Shown: positions 8,999-18,375, counted from the stretch's first letter. The stretch: 21,317 bases of DNA from Streptomyces sp. NBS 14/10 (GCF_002224125.1 NZ_NCSM01000040.1:1-21317), one strand, 5' to 3'. Program-made: numbers and translations. Notes: generated from the letters alone by a model not told the origin.

Positions 8999-10734
8999 AC
9001 GCAACCAAGGAGACGAAGCGCTCATGCCGGATTCTGCGGGTCGCCGGACCGCTGGTCGAGCTGGAGTACGTCGGCGGGATGGCCATGTATGACCTCGTCT
9101 CCCTCGGCGAGGCCCGCCTGCCCGGCGAGGTGGTGGCCATCAGTGGCGATGTGGTGACCGCGCAGTCCTACGAGTACACCGGCGGCCTGGCCCCCGGTGA
9201 GGTGGCCCGGCCCCAGGGCGCGCCGCTGTCCGCGTCGCTCGGCCCCGGCCTGCTCGGCGGCGTGTTCGACGGTCTGCTGCGGCCGCTGTCCGGCAGCGGG
9301 GACTGGCTGCGGCCGGGGAGCATCGGCCAAGCGCCCGTGGAGCGCGCCTGGCCCTTCGTACCACGGGTGAGCGAGGGGGAACGGCTTGCGGAGGGCGGTG
9401 TGGTCGGGGAGATCCGGGACGGCGGACCGATCCGGCTGCGGGTGCTCGTGCCACCGGGCTCCGGTGGCGTGGTGGAGCGCGTCGCCGGCGAGGGGACGTA
9501 CCGGCAGGACGCGGTGGTGGCCGTCGTGGGCGGGGCCGAGGTCCGGATCGGCGCCACCTGGCCGGTCCGCCGTCCGCGTCCGGTACGCGAACGCGGTGGC
9601 GAACGCGAGGCGCTGAACACCGGACAGCGCGTGATCGACCTGCTGTTCCCCGTCGCCCGCGGCAGTACCGTGGCCGTCCCCGGCGGATTCGGCACGGGCA
9701 AGACCATGCTGCTGCAGCAGATCGCCAAGTGGTGCGACGCGGATGTGATCGTCTACGTCGGCTGCGGGGAGCGCGGCAACGAGATGGCGGATGTGATCGC
9801 CGAACTCGCCGCGCTGGAGGACCCGCGCACCGGCGGTCGGCTGGCCGACCGGACGGTGACCGTGGCCAACACCTCGAACATGCCGATGATGGCCCGTGAG
9901 GCCAGCATCTACACGGGCGCGACGGTCGCCGAGTACTTCCGGGACATGGGGCTCGATGTCGTCGTCATCGCCGATTCCACCTCGCGGTGGGCCGAGGCGC
10001 TGCGCGAGTTCGCCTCCCGCACCGGCGCGCTGCCCGCCGAGGAGGGCTACCCCGCGGGGCTCGCGTCGGCCATCGCGGCGTTCTACGAGCGTGCGGGCGC
10101 CGTGGTGACGCTGGGTGGCGAGCGGGGCTCGGTCACGGTGATCGGGGCGGTCTCCCCGCCCGGCGGCGATCTGACCGAGCCGGTCACGGCGCACACCGAG
10201 CGGTTCGTGCGCTGTCTGTGGTCGCTGGACCGGGACCTGGCCTATGCCCGCCACTACCCGGCGCTGTCGTGGGCGGGGTCGTTCTCGCGGGACGCCGGGA
10301 CACTCGCGGCCCGGCGGGCGGCAGCGGGCGACCCCGCCTGGGCCGACCGGCGCGCCCGGCTCGCCGCGGTGCTCGCGGAGGCCGACCGGCTGGCCGACCT
10401 CGTCGACCTGATCGGCATCGCGGCCCTGCCCGACCGGGAGCGCGTCGGTGTCCTGGCCGGACGTCTGGTGCGCGAAGGGGTGCTGCGGCAGAGCGCGCTG
10501 TCGGCCAACGACGCCTACTGCGGGCCGGACAAGGCCGCGGCGCTGGCCGACGCGGTGCTCGCGACCGTCGACCGCTGCCGTCAGCTGGTCGACTCGGGGG
10601 TTCCGGCGGCCACCGTGGAGGCGGTGGACTTCGGCCCGGTGCTCCGGGCCGCCGAGGAGGTGGGGCCGCATGACGTGGAAGGGGTGAGGGGGCGGCGTCA
10701 GGACATGCTGGCCCGGCTCGGGGAGCTCGGGTGA
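8995..10734 (+). CDS. atpA: A/V-type ATPase catalytic subunit A
   Basis: The nucleotide-hydrolysing/synthesising head subunit, 579 residues, the standard length. Visible are the N-terminal beta barrel (RVAGPLVELEYVGGMAMYD) and the inserted 'bulge' region (about 110-190). The P-loop is GGFGTGKT at residues 230-237 (Lys236), where most relatives have GPFGSGKT. The catalytic glutamate is E259 in GERGNEM, followed by SNMPMMAREASIYTGAT. Walker B Asp327 is in VVVIADSTSRWAEALRE, and PAEEGYPAGLASAIAAFYER follows. All catalytic positions are intact, so the enzyme should be active. ATG 8995 overlaps the atpE stop (ATGA); GTG 8986 is the only nearby alternative. It is distinct from F-type alpha/beta subunits. 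Confidence 0.97.
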   Translation: MNATKETKRSCRILRVAGPLVELEYVGGMAMYDLVSLGEARLPGEVVAISGDVVTAQSYEYTGGLAPGEVARPQGAPLSASLGPGLLGGVFDGLLRPLSGSGDWLRPGSIGQAPVERAWPFVPRVSEGERLAEGGVVGEIRDGGPIRLRVLVPPGSGGVVERVAGEGTYRQDAVVAVVGGAEVRIGATWPVRRPRPVRERGGEREALNTGQRVIDLLFPVARGSTVAVPGGFGTGKTMLLQQIAKWCDADVIVYVGCGERGNEMADVIAELAALEDPRTGGRLADRTVTVANTSNMPMMAREASIYTGATVAEYFRDMGLDVVVIADSTSRWAEALREFASRTGALPAEEGYPAGLASAIAAFYERAGAVVTLGGERGSVTVIGAVSPPGGDLTEPVTAHTERFVRCLWSLDRDLAYARHYPALSWAGSFSRDAGTLAARRAAAGDPAWADRRARLAAVLAEADRLADLVDLIGIAALPDRERVGVLAGRLVREGVLRQSALSANDAYCGPDKAAALADAVLATVDRCRQLVDSGVPAATVEAVDFGPVLRAAEEVGPHDVEGVRGRRQDMLARLGELG

Positions 10735-12146
10735 CCTCCTGGAGCGAGGTCGAGTACACCGCGGTGCGCGAGCTGCGCGGCCCGCTCGCCGTCGTGGCAG
10801 GGGTCTCGGGGGTGGGCTGGGACGAGTTCGTACGCATCACCCTGGACTCGGGCGAGCGACGCTACGGCCTGGTGCTGGAGGTGGACCGCGAACTCGCCGT
10901 GGTCCAGGTGCTGGAGGACACCTCCGGGATGGACCCGGCCAGGATGCGGGTGTCCTTCGCCGGCGAACCGCTGCGCATCCCGGTCGGGACGGGCTGGCTG
11001 GGCCGTACGTGCAACGGCCGTGGCGAGCCCGTGGACGGCGGGCCACCCGTGTTCGGCCGGGCCGGCGCGCCTGTGGGCGGCGCCCCGATCAACCCGGTGC
11101 GGCGGGAGCCACCGTCGGATCCGGTCCTCACGGGCGTCGGGGTCATCGACGCGCTCACCACACTGGTACGCGGGCAGAAGCTGCCGGTGTTCTCCGTGGC
11201 CGGGCTGCCTCATCTGGAACTGGCCCTCCAGATCGCCGCACAGTCCACCGTCGGCGGCGCCGCGTTCAGCGTGGTGTTCGCCGGGATGGGCCTGACCCAC
11301 CCGGACGCCTCCTTCGTACGGGACGCCCTGGAGGAACGCGCGGCCGCGGGAGAGCTCGTCCTGCTGCTGAACACCGCCGACGACCCCGTCATCGAGCGGA
11401 TCCTGACCCCTCGTATCGCCCTGACCGTGGCCGAACACCTCGCCTTCACCCACGGACACCATGTGCTGGTGGTGATGACCGATATGACCGCCTACGCCGA
11501 GGCACTGCGCGAGGTCTCCGCGGCCCGCGGCGAGGTCCCGGCCCGCCGCGCCTACCCCGGCTATCTCTACAGCGACCTGGCCTCTCTGTACGAACGCTGC
11601 GGGCGGATCCGGGGCCGGAGCGGCTCGGTCACGGTCCTGCCCGTCCTCACCATGCCGGCGGGCGACATCACACATCCGGTGCCCGATCTGACCGGCTACA
11701 TCACCGAGGGCCAGATCGTGCTCTCCCGGCAGCCACACGCCCTGGGTGTGTATCCCCCGGTGGACGCCCTGTCCTCGCTGTCCCGCCTGATGCGCAAGGG
11801 CGCCGGCCCCGGACGCACCCGGCCCGACCACCTCGATGTCGCGGCCCAGACGCTGGCCGCGCTGTCCCGGGCACGGCAGGTCCGGGAGCTCTCGGACCTC
11901 GTGGGGCAGGAGGCGCTGAGCTCGACCGACCGCCGCTACCTCGACTTCGACGAGGCGTTCTCGCACCGTTTCATGGACCAGCGCCGCGACGAGACGCGCC
12001 CGCTGGACCGGACACTGGACGCCGCCTGGCAGGTGCTGCTCACCCTTCCCCGAAGCGAGCTGGCCCTGCTTCCCACGGCGCTGCTCGACACCCACGACGG
12101 GCGGGACGAACCGGCCGACGGTGAACGCGAAGGGGCGGGGGAATGA
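10731..12146 (+). CDS. atpB: A/V-type ATPase regulatory subunit B
   Basis: The non-catalytic head subunit, 471 residues, alternating with A in the A3B3 hexamer. The N-terminal barrel (about 8-75) is followed by LGRTCNGRGEPVDGGPP and INPVRREPPSDPVLTGVGVI. The P-loop position is degenerate (FSVAGLPHLELALQIAAQ, no GKT), as expected for B. Family blocks further on are VVMTDMTAYAEALREVSAAR, EVPARRAYPGYLYSDLASLY, RSGSVTVLPVLTMPAGDITH and PDLTGYITEGQIVLSRQ. The C-terminal helical domain is complete. GTG 10731 overlaps the atpA stop (GTGA), and GGGGAG precedes it at 10721-10726. The last 15 residues are an acidic, low-complexity tail. Confidence 0.97.
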   Translation: MTSWSEVEYTAVRELRGPLAVVAGVSGVGWDEFVRITLDSGERRYGLVLEVDRELAVVQVLEDTSGMDPARMRVSFAGEPLRIPVGTGWLGRTCNGRGEPVDGGPPVFGRAGAPVGGAPINPVRREPPSDPVLTGVGVIDALTTLVRGQKLPVFSVAGLPHLELALQIAAQSTVGGAAFSVVFAGMGLTHPDASFVRDALEERAAAGELVLLLNTADDPVIERILTPRIALTVAEHLAFTHGHHVLVVMTDMTAYAEALREVSAARGEVPARRAYPGYLYSDLASLYERCGRIRGRSGSVTVLPVLTMPAGDITHPVPDLTGYITEGQIVLSRQPHALGVYPPVDALSSLSRLMRKGAGPGRTRPDHLDVAAQTLAALSRARQVRELSDLVGQEALSSTDRRYLDFDEAFSHRFMDQRRDETRPLDRTLDAAWQVLLTLPRSELALLPTALLDTHDGRDEPADGEREGAGE

Positions 12147-12787
12147 CCACCGCCCCCCGGATTCCGCCCTCGCGCGCCGCCCGTCTGCGCCTGCGGCACA
12201 GCCTGGACGTCGCCCTGCGCGGAGCGGATCTGCTGGAGCGGAAGCTGCGCATCCTGCGGACGCTCCACAAGGACCTGTTGCGGGCCGAGGAGACCCGTGC
12301 GCACGAGTGGCACGTCTCGGTGCGGGAGGCGGAGACCTGGCTTCTGCGGGGGCTCGTCCTGGGCGGCGAACGCGCCCTGGAGACGGCGGCCGAGGGTGTC
12401 GCGGACGCGGAGGTCACCTGGGGCGAGGTGTCCACGATGGGTGTGCGCCACCCGTCGCTCGCCTCCTGCCACGTCCCGGACCGCTCCCCCGACGCGGCCA
12501 CTCCCCGCAACACCGCCTTGATCCACGCGGAAGCCGCCTACCGGGAGGCGCTGCGGACGGGCGCGGAGTACGCCGCGGCGCGGACGGCCGCCCGGCTTGT
12601 CGGGGCGGAGGTGGCGCACACCCGTCGGCGGGTCCGCGCCCTGCGCCGCCATTGGATCCCCCGGCTGGAGGAGTCGCTCGCCCGGGTCGTGCTCGCCCTG
12701 GAACAGGCCGAGCACGAGGACGCCGTACGACGTCGGTGGGCTGCCGGCGTGGCGGCCGACGGCCCGGAAACCGACCGCCGGCGCTGA
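12143..12787 (+). CDS. atpD: A/V-type ATPase central shaft subunit D
   Basis: A 214-residue coiled-coil shaft protein that transmits torque between the A3B3 head and the c-ring. The N-terminal helix begins IPPSRAARLRLRHSLDVALR and continues ADLLERKLRILRTLHKDLL, matching the family pattern of an early TRxxLxxLKxxLxxAxxGxxLLKxKRDxL-type helix. The C-terminal helix contains VAHTRRRVRALRRHWIPRLE, equivalent to the usual RRVNALExVxIPxL signature. The length is typical (200-215). The ATG overlaps the atpB stop (ATGA), following a G-rich site. It is the last gene of the operon; 39 bp later the opposing ACP gene ends. Confidence 0.93.
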   Translation: MTTAPRIPPSRAARLRLRHSLDVALRGADLLERKLRILRTLHKDLLRAEETRAHEWHVSVREAETWLLRGLVLGGERALETAAEGVADAEVTWGEVSTMGVRHPSLASCHVPDRSPDAATPRNTALIHAEAAYREALRTGAEYAAARTAARLVGAEVAHTRRRVRALRRHWIPRLEESLARVVLALEQAEHEDAVRRRWAAGVAADGPETDRRR

Positions 12788-12826
12788 GCCGCGCTCCCTC
12801 ATGTGCCACCGGATGACGACATCGGA
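12788..12826. other. 39-bp convergent junction between two operons
   Basis: The plus-strand ATPase operon and the minus-strand ACP operon meet tail to tail here. No convincing hairpin or U tract is visible; an 8-base direct repeat, GCCACCGG, occurs at 12805-12812 and 12833-12840. Transcripts from both sides probably overlap unless termination occurs inside a coding region. Confidence 0.6.
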
Positions 12827-13072
12827 TTACGCGCCACCGGAGGAGAGAAAGCCGACGCAGCCGGACAGCGTGGTGAGCCGTGGTGTGTCCGCGTCGTCGA
12901 TGCGGACACCTGTGCGCTCGCTGAGCGTCTCGATGAATCTCAGGAAGTCGAGCGAGTCGAGTTCAAGCGCCTCGCGGAACGGCTCCTCCGGGCCCAGGGC
13001 GGTGAGGTCGGCATCAGGCACGATCCGGGCGAGGGATTCCTTGACGACGTCCGCTGCTTCGGTGCGGTTCAC
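12827..13072 (-). CDS. Acyl carrier protein
   Basis: A discrete 81-residue ACP. The phosphopantetheine attachment site is Ser40 in LELDSLDFLRF, flanked by the expected helix I (AADVVKESLARIVPD) and helix III region (SERTGVRIDDADTPRLTTL). The protein is acidic, as ACPs are. The GTG at 13072 is chosen because it overlaps the E2 stop codon by 4 bases (GTGA). The open frame continues far upstream but only in sequence covered by the E2 gene. It is the last gene of the acs-E1-E2 operon, so translation is probably coupled to E2. No ketosynthase or other fatty-acid or polyketide gene is nearby, so its acyl cargo is unknown. It could accept acyl groups from the adjacent synthetase or E2, or carry octanoate for lipoylation; both are inference. 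Confidence 0.9.
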   Translation of the reverse strand: MNRTEAADVVKESLARIVPDADLTALGPEEPFREALELDSLDFLRFIETLSERTGVRIDDADTPRLTTLSGCVGFLSSGGA

Positions 13073-14466
13073 AGGTCCTCCGGGCGCCGCAAGAGGCGGT
13101 CGACCGCTCTCAGATAGCGGGCGCCGATGGCACCGTCGGTAGCCCGGTGGTCGGCGGACAGGGTCGCGGTGACCGTGGGCCGTACGCCGAGCAGACCGTC
13201 GACGGTACATGGGCGGTCGACGATCCGTCCGAACCCGGCCAGGGCCACTTGGGGCGGGTAGATCACACCGAGCACGCTCTCCACTCCCTGATCGCCGAGG
13301 TTGGTGACCGTGATGGTCGGGTCGGAGATCTCCGATCCGCGCAGTCGGCCCGCGCGGACGCGGGTGACCAGGTCCTTCAGCGCGGCCATCAGCTCTGTGA
13401 GGCCGAGCGTGTCCGCGTCGTGCAGGGCGGGGGCGACGAGTCCTCCGCCACGCAGGGACACGGCGACGCCCAGGTGCACTCCGTCGCCCGGGGTGAAGTG
13501 GTCCTCGGTCCAGAAACCGTTGAGCTCGGGGACCTCGTGGGCCGCCAGGGCCGCGGCCTTCAGCAGCAGGGCCGCGGGGAGCAACCGCTCGCTCACCGGG
13601 CTGCGCAGGTTGTGCTCACGGAGCCAGTCCATCGCGGCCGCCATGTCGACGGTCGTGGACAGGTAGTAGTGCGGGATGTCCCGTTTGGAGCGGGACATGA
13701 GACCACCGATGGTCCGGCGCATGGCCGCCGTCCGCTCATCGGCCGCGCGTTCGGCCGTGTGCGCGGGCGCCGTACGGGGGCTCACCGGGGCGGCGGCAGG
13801 GCCGGGGGCGGCCTTGCGCACGTCGTCGGCGCGGACAACGCCGTTCTTACCGGTTCCCGCCACGGCGGCGAGGTCCACGCGCAGTTCCCCGGCCAGCCGT
13901 CGGGCGAGCGGAGTGACCCTCACTCGCCGCGGCCGGGTGTCGGCGGCGCGCTCGACGTCGGCGCGAGTGATACGGCCCTCAGGACCGGAGCCCTGGAGAG
14001 AGTCCAAGTCGACGCCGTACTCCCGCGCCAGACGCCGGACCAGCGGAACGGTCTCGGGGCGGGGGTGCTCGTCCGGTGGGTGGGCGACAAGAGACTCCTG
14101 GACCCCGGTGGGGGCCGGCTGGGGGCGGGCCGGCGGCGGGCTCGGCGGGAGCGGTGGGCTCGGCGGCCTGCGCCGCGGCGGACCCTTCTTCCCGGCCTTC
14201 CCGGCCTTCCCGGCCTTCTCCAGTGCGCCCGCCACCGGCTCGATCAGTGCGAGCGGGGTGCCCACCGGCACCGTGGTTCCCGGCTCGACGAGCAGCCGCC
14301 CCATCGTCCCGGTCTCGAAGCACTCGACCTCGATCGTGGACTTGGCGGTTTCGACGACGGCGACGGGATCGCCTCGGTGGACCGGCTGGCCGGGGTGCAC
14401 CAGCCACTCCTGGAGCTTCCCCTCGTCCATGTCGGCACCCAGCGACGGCATGGTGAACTCGGCCAC
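13069..14466 (-). CDS. pdhC: Dihydrolipoamide acyltransferase (E2) with two subunit-binding domains
   Basis: A 465-residue E2 core of a 2-oxoacid dehydrogenase complex. The lipoyl domain (1-80) has MAEFTMPSLGADMDEGKL and lipoyl Lys42 in VVETAKSTIEVE. It is followed by a KAGKAGKAGKKG and Pro-rich linker (82-120). Two peripheral-subunit-binding domains follow: about 138-175 (VPLVRRLAREYGVDLDSLQG, GRITRADV) and about 183-220 (VTPLARRLAGELRVDLAAVA, GVVRADDV). The catalytic domain ends with the active-site motif DHRATDGA (His440, Asp444). The GTG at 14466 is used: it begins the conserved lipoyl sequence and lies 2 bases after the E1beta stop. One binding domain is the norm; a tandem pair is less usual. 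Substrate class (pyruvate, acetoin or branched-chain) is not settled by sequence. Confidence 0.93.
   Translation of the reverse strand: MAEFTMPSLGADMDEGKLQEWLVHPGQPVHRGDPVAVVETAKSTIEVECFETGTMGRLLVEPGTTVPVGTPLALIEPVAGALEKAGKAGKAGKKGPPRRRPPSPPLPPSPPPARPQPAPTGVQESLVAHPPDEHPRPETVPLVRRLAREYGVDLDSLQGSGPEGRITRADVERAADTRPRRVRVTPLARRLAGELRVDLAAVAGTGKNGVVRADDVRKAAPGPAAAPVSPRTAPAHTAERAADERTAAMRRTIGGLMSRSKRDIPHYYLSTTVDMAAAMDWLREHNLRSPVSERLLPAALLLKAAALAAHEVPELNGFWTEDHFTPGDGVHLGVAVSLRGGGLVAPALHDADTLGLTELMAALKDLVTRVRAGRLRGSEISDPTITVTNLGDQGVESVLGVIYPPQVALAGFGRIVDRPCTVDGLLGVRPTVTATLSADHRATDGAIGARYLRAVDRLLRRPEDL
14191..14217 (+). repeat. Three tandem 9-bp repeats inside the E2 linker
   Basis: The 9-mer CCCGGCCTT occurs three times head to tail, encoding Lys-Ala-Gly repeats on the minus strand in the flexible linker after the lipoyl domain. 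Copy number is likely variable between strains; the repeat keeps frame. Confidence 0.85.
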
Positions 14467-14468
14467 GG

Positions 14469-15464
14469 TCAGTCCACCGCCCGGTGCGCCGCCGCGACGA
14501 CATCCACGGTCTGCGGCAACGCGGCTTCTTCCAGTTGCCGGGCGTATGGCATGGGGACCTCGGCGCTGCACACCCGCTCGACGGGCGCGTCCAGCTCGTA
14601 GAAGGACCGTTCGGCAATGCGCGCGGACACCTCGGCGGCCAGGCTCCCGGTGCGCCAGCCCTCGTCGACGACGACCGCGCGATGGGTCCGCGCCACTGAG
14701 GCCGTGATGGTGTCGTCGTCGAGTGGCCGTAGTGTGCGCAGGTCGACCACCTCGGCACTGATGTCCTCGGCGGCCAGTTCGTCGGCCGCCGTGAGCGCTT
14801 TGGGCAGCGAACCGCCGTAGGTGATCAGCGAGATGTCGGTACCCGGCCTGCGGACCGCCGCGTGGTCCAGATCGACGGGCGCGGCGGCCGGGTCCAGCTC
14901 GCCAGCGGCGTTGTACAGACTGCCGTGCTCGAAGATCAGCACCGGGTCGGGGTCGGCCAGCGCCGGGGCCAGCATGAAGCGGGCATCCTCGATGGTCGCC
15001 GGGGCGACCACGCGGATGCCGGGGATGTGGGCGTACCAGCCCTCGAGACTGTGCGAGTGCTGTGCGGCGAGTTGCCGGCCCGCGCCCGTCGTCATCCGGA
15101 TCACCACGGGAACGGGCAGCTGGCCTCCCGACATGTGCAGCAAGGTGGCAGCGTTGTTGAGGATCTGGTCGAGAGCGAGCAGGCTGAAGTTCACGGTCAT
15201 GATCTCGACGATCGGCCGCATCCCGGACAGGGCCGCACCGATGCCCGCGCCGACGAACCCGGACTCCGACAGCGGGGTGTCGCGGATCCGCTCCGGCCCG
15301 AACTCCTCCAGCAGGCCGAGGCTGACGCCGAAGCAGCCGCCGTAACGGCCGACGTCCTCGCCCATCAGGAAGACGCGGTCGTCGGAGCGCAGGGCCTCGC
15401 GGATGGCCTCGCGCAGCGCTTCCCGGTAGGTGGTCTTCCGTTCGTCGTCCCGGCTGGCGCTCAT
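14469..15464 (-). CDS. pdhB: 2-oxoacid dehydrogenase E1 beta (pyruvate dehydrogenase-like)
   Basis: A 331-residue beta subunit of the thiamine-diphosphate E1 heterotetramer. Motifs in order are [14 protein letters not shown] (cofactor-binding glutamate region), [20 protein letters not shown], the [20 protein letters not shown] helix, and [19 protein letters not shown] with the active-site His pair. The C-terminal transketolase domain follows, with [16 protein letters not shown] and [15 protein letters not shown]. The length is standard (325-340). The ATG at 15464 lies 4 bases after the E1alpha stop. GEDVGRYGG and the overall pattern are closest to pyruvate or acetoin dehydrogenases; substrate is not proven. 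With E1alpha it decarboxylates the 2-oxoacid and acylates the lipoyl group of the downstream E2. Confidence 0.93.
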   Translation of the reverse strand: MSASRDDERKTTYREALREAIREALRSDDRVFLMGEDVGRYGGCFGVSLGLLEEFGPERIRDTPLSESGFVGAGIGAALSGMRPIVEIMTVNFSLLALDQILNNAATLLHMSGGQLPVPVVIRMTTGAGRQLAAQHSHSLEGWYAHIPGIRVVAPATIEDARFMLAPALADPDPVLIFEHGSLYNAAGELDPAAAPVDLDHAAVRRPGTDISLITYGGSLPKALTAADELAAEDISAEVVDLRTLRPLDDDTITASVARTHRAVVVDEGWRTGSLAAEVSARIAERSFYELDAPVERVCSAEVPMPYARQLEEAALPQTVDVVAAAHRAVD

Positions 15465-15468
15465 GGGA

Positions 15469-16539
15469 TCAGCTCACCTCCGCCGAAGCGCTCGTGACGT
15501 GGCGCAACAGGCTCTCGACCGGCTCTTCCGGCGCCCGCTCGGCCGCTTCGACCGCCTGTTCCACCTCGTCGGCGACCTGGTGTTCGAGCTCGGCCAGATC
15601 TTTGTCACCCAGCTCGCCCTGCTCACGCATCCGGGCGGTGAGCCGTTCGATCGGGTCCCGGGTCTTCCACTGCTCGACCTCAGCCTTGTCGCGGTAACGG
15701 TCGGGGTCGTACATGGAGTGCGCCCGGAAGCGGTAGGTGCGCAGTTCGAGGAAGTGTGGTCCGGCACCCGCGCGGATGGACTCGGTGGCCCGGCGTGCGG
15801 CCGACTCGACGGCCTCGGCGTCCATGCCGTCCACGGCCCAGGCCACCATGCCGTACGAGGCGGCGCGCATGGCCAGGTCGGTCTGTGCCTCATGGCGTTC
15901 CAGGGCCGTGCCCATGGCGTACTGGTTGTTCTCGCAGGCGAGCAGCAGGGGCAGGTTCCACAGCGCGGCGAGATTCGCGGTCTCGTGGAACTCACCTTCC
16001 GCGAAGGCCCCGTCACCGAAGAAGCAGCAGGTGACGCGGTGTGCATCGCGCATACGGTCGGCCAGCGCGAGCCCGGCGGCCAACGGAAGCCCACCGGCCA
16101 CTATCGCGTTTCCGCCGTAGAAGCGGCGGCTCGCGTCGAAGAGGTGCATGGATCCGCCGCGGCCTCCGCTGCATCCGGTCGTCCTGCCGTACATCTCGGC
16201 CATGACGGCTTCCGCCGGAATACCGCGCGCCAGTGCGTGGCCGTGCTCACGGTAGGTGGAGACCACCGCGTCGTCCGGGGTCAGCATCTCGTTGACGCCG
16301 ACGGCGACGGCTTCCTCCCCGATGTAGAGGTGCACGAATCCCCGGATCTTCGCGGCGCTGTACAGCTCGACGCAGCGCTCCTCGAAGCGGCGGATGCGCA
16401 GCATGGCGCGCAGCAGTTCGCGGCGGTGCCGGGCGTCCGGCCCGCGCGAGGAGGGGGTGTCGGTCCTCTTGCGCGTGCCGCTCGTGGGCTTGGCCGCCTT
16501 GGTGGGCTTGCGGGTACGGGGCTCGCGGGTCGGGCTCAT
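15469..16539 (-). CDS. pdhA: 2-oxoacid dehydrogenase E1 alpha (pyruvate dehydrogenase-like)
   Basis: A 356-residue alpha subunit. The first 35 residues form a basic, Lys/Arg/Thr/Pro-rich tail ([18 protein letters not shown]) not needed for the fold. Then come [45 protein letters not shown] and [11 protein letters not shown]. The thiamine diphosphate/Mg2+ motif begins at GDG 175-177 ([14 protein letters not shown]) and closes with NN 204-205 in [27 protein letters not shown] carries the conserved phosphorylation-loop arginine/histidine region. All catalytic landmarks are present. The ATG overlaps the acetyl-CoA synthetase stop by 4 bases (ATGA). Acetoin dehydrogenase alpha is an alternative identity. 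Confidence 0.93.
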   Translation of the reverse strand: MSPTREPRTRKPTKAAKPTSGTRKRTDTPSSRGPDARHRRELLRAMLRIRRFEERCVELYSAAKIRGFVHLYIGEEAVAVGVNEMLTPDDAVVSTYREHGHALARGIPAEAVMAEMYGRTTGCSGGRGGSMHLFDASRRFYGGNAIVAGGLPLAAGLALADRMRDAHRVTCCFFGDGAFAEGEFHETANLAALWNLPLLLACENNQYAMGTALERHEAQTDLAMRAASYGMVAWAVDGMDAEAVESAARRATESIRAGAGPHFLELRTYRFRAHSMYDPDRYRDKAEVEQWKTRDPIERLTARMREQGELGDKDLAELEHQVADEVEQAVEAAERAPEEPVESLLRHVTSASAEVS

Positions 16540-18344
16540 GCGGATCCCTCCAAGGTGGACAGATCGCCGGTGGGCAGGCCGAGTTCGCGGGCCCGCAGCA
16601 GCCGGCGCATGACCTTGCCGCTGCGGGTCCTGGGCAGGTTCTGGTCGAAGGCGATCTCGCGCGGCGCGACGGCGGGACCGAGCCGTCGGCGGGCGAAGCC
16701 GAGCAGGTCACGCTCCAGCGCCGGGGTGGCCTGGACATCGGGGCGCAGCGATACGAACGCCTTGACGATGTTCCCGGCGACGGGATCCGGCCGGCCGATC
16801 ACCCCGGCCTCGGCTACCGCGGGGTGTTCCATGAGGGCGCTCTCCACCTCGAAGGGCCCGATCAGATGGCCCGCCGACTTGATGACGTCGTCGGCGCGGC
16901 CCACGAACCAGAACCAACCGTCGGCGTCCCGGCTGACCAGGTCGCCGGTGAGGTACCACCCGTCGGCGAATGCGGCCTCGTACCGCTCCTTGTCGTGCAG
17001 ATAGGCACGGAACATCGACGGCCAGCCGGGCCGCAGCGCCAACTCCCCCTCGGCCCCCGGGCGGTCCTCCACGGTCACCCGACCGTCGGTGACCCGTGCC
17101 CGGCCGTCTCCCCCGCAGCTGAGCACCGCCGCCTCGACGCCCGGCAGCGGCCGTCCCATCGAGCCGGGGCGGATCTCGCAGGCCGCGAAGTTGGCGATCA
17201 TGATGCAGCCGGTTTCGGTCTGCCACCAGTTGTCGTGGACGGGCAGTCCCAGCACCTCCTGGCCCCACACCACCGCCTCGGGGTTCAGCGGCTCGCCGAC
17301 CGAGGCGATGAACCGCAGCCGGGACAGGTCGTAGGAGGCCGGCAGGTCGTGGGGACCCTGCCGGGGCGTTGCGCGCATCAGCATGCGCAGCGCCGTGGGC
17401 GCGGTGTACCACACGCTCACCCGCTGCTCCGCGAGGATCCGGTACCAGCGACGGGCGTCGTATTCGCCCTCGTCGACGACGACGGTCACCCCGTGCACGA
17501 GCGGGGCGATGACGCCGTACGACATGCCGGTCACCCACCCCGGGTCGGCAGTGCACCAGTACACGTCCTCGGGGTGCAGATCGAGCGCGTAGGCGGCCGT
17601 GGCGTGGTGGGCGACGACCGCCTCGTGGACGTGGACCGCGCCCTTGGGGGCGCCGGTGGTACCGCTGGTGAAGTGCAGCAGTGCCATGTCCTCCGGAGAC
17701 GTCGGCGGGATGGTGAAACGCTCCGGCGCGGCGGCCATCAGCTGGTCGAAGGACAGCGTGCCGGGCAGGTCCTCGGCGCCGGGACCGACGATCAGCACAT
17801 GCTCAAGCCCGGCCAGGGACGTCCGGCGTTCGGCCACCTTGCGCCGGTAGAGCGCGGCCGTGGTCACCAGGACCCGGCCGTCGCCGAGCCTCAGCCGCTG
17901 CTCCACCGGATCCGGGCCGAAGGCGGAGAACAGCGGGCACAACACGCTGGTGTTCTTCAGCGTGCCCAGCACCGCCGTGTACAGCTCAGGACAGCGGCCG
18001 AGCAGTGTGAACACCCGGTCGCCGCGGCCGACGCCCAGTGAGCGCAGGACATGGGCGAATCGGGAGGTACGGCCGGCCAGTTCGGCGTAGGTGACCGAGC
18101 CGGCCGTGCCGTCCGGGGATACACAGCGCAGTGCGACCTTGCCGCCGCGGCCAGAGCCCACGTGCCGGTCCACCGCCTCATGGGCGATGTTCAGCCCGCC
18201 GCCGGGCTGACCTTCCAGCGCGGCGCGCGCCCGCGACCAGGTGAACTCCGCCCAGGTACGGTCGTAGTCGGTGAGGTTCGGCCGGACGCGCGGGGCCACA
18301 TGCTTGTGGATCGTCTCCCAGGCCATGGGGTTTGCTTCCGGCAT
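16536..18344 (-). CDS. acsA: AMP-forming acetyl-CoA synthetase (acetate-CoA ligase)
   Basis: A 602-residue adenylate-forming enzyme: acetate + ATP + CoA gives acetyl-CoA + AMP + PPi. The phosphate-binding loop is [13 protein letters not shown] (starting at residue 226). Other signatures are [15 protein letters not shown], the acyl pocket/ATP motif [41 protein letters not shown] and the C-terminal catalytic Lys577 in [10 protein letters not shown]. This lysine is the one acetylated in characterised Acs enzymes. The WWQTETG Trp is typical of enzymes preferring acetate or propionate. At 602 residues it resembles the shorter AcsA type more than the 650-residue Acs. The ATG at 18344 lies 31 bp after the stop of the upstream stress-protein pseudogene. 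It heads the tight acs-E1-E2-ACP unit. Confidence 0.92.
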   Translation of the reverse strand: MPEANPMAWETIHKHVAPRVRPNLTDYDRTWAEFTWSRARAALEGQPGGGLNIAHEAVDRHVGSGRGGKVALRCVSPDGTAGSVTYAELAGRTSRFAHVLRSLGVGRGDRVFTLLGRCPELYTAVLGTLKNTSVLCPLFSAFGPDPVEQRLRLGDGRVLVTTAALYRRKVAERRTSLAGLEHVLIVGPGAEDLPGTLSFDQLMAAAPERFTIPPTSPEDMALLHFTSGTTGAPKGAVHVHEAVVAHHATAAYALDLHPEDVYWCTADPGWVTGMSYGVIAPLVHGVTVVVDEGEYDARRWYRILAEQRVSVWYTAPTALRMLMRATPRQGPHDLPASYDLSRLRFIASVGEPLNPEAVVWGQEVLGLPVHDNWWQTETGCIMIANFAACEIRPGSMGRPLPGVEAAVLSCGGDGRARVTDGRVTVEDRPGAEGELALRPGWPSMFRAYLHDKERYEAAFADGWYLTGDLVSRDADGWFWFVGRADDVIKSAGHLIGPFEVESALMEHPAVAEAGVIGRPDPVAGNIVKAFVSLRPDVQATPALERDLLGFARRRLGPAVAPREIAFDQNLPRTRSGKVMRRLLRARELGLPTGDLSTLEGSA

Positions 18345-18375
18345 GCGCCCACCTCGTTCGCGGGTTGTTCGGGTG

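Noticed and set aside
9022..10671. Minus-strand open frame of 549 codons opposite atpA
   Set aside because: The plus strand has every catalytic motif of subunit A over the same bases; the antisense product is rich in His/Arg/Gly with no domain.
12788..12826. Bidirectional terminator between the converging operons
   Set aside because: No stem longer than four base pairs was found in the 39 bp.
14191..14217. Short tandem array considered as a CRISPR or regulatory repeat
   Set aside because: The units are 9 bp without spacers and simply encode Lys-Ala-Gly repeats in the E2 linker.
13147..14601. Plus-strand open frame of 484 codons opposite the E2 gene
   Set aside because: The minus strand encodes a full E2 with lipoyl, binding and catalytic motifs; the plus frame is low complexity.
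15430..17004. Plus-strand open frame of 524 codons opposite E1alpha and acsA
   Set aside because: It spans two well-supported minus-strand genes and lacks any domain.
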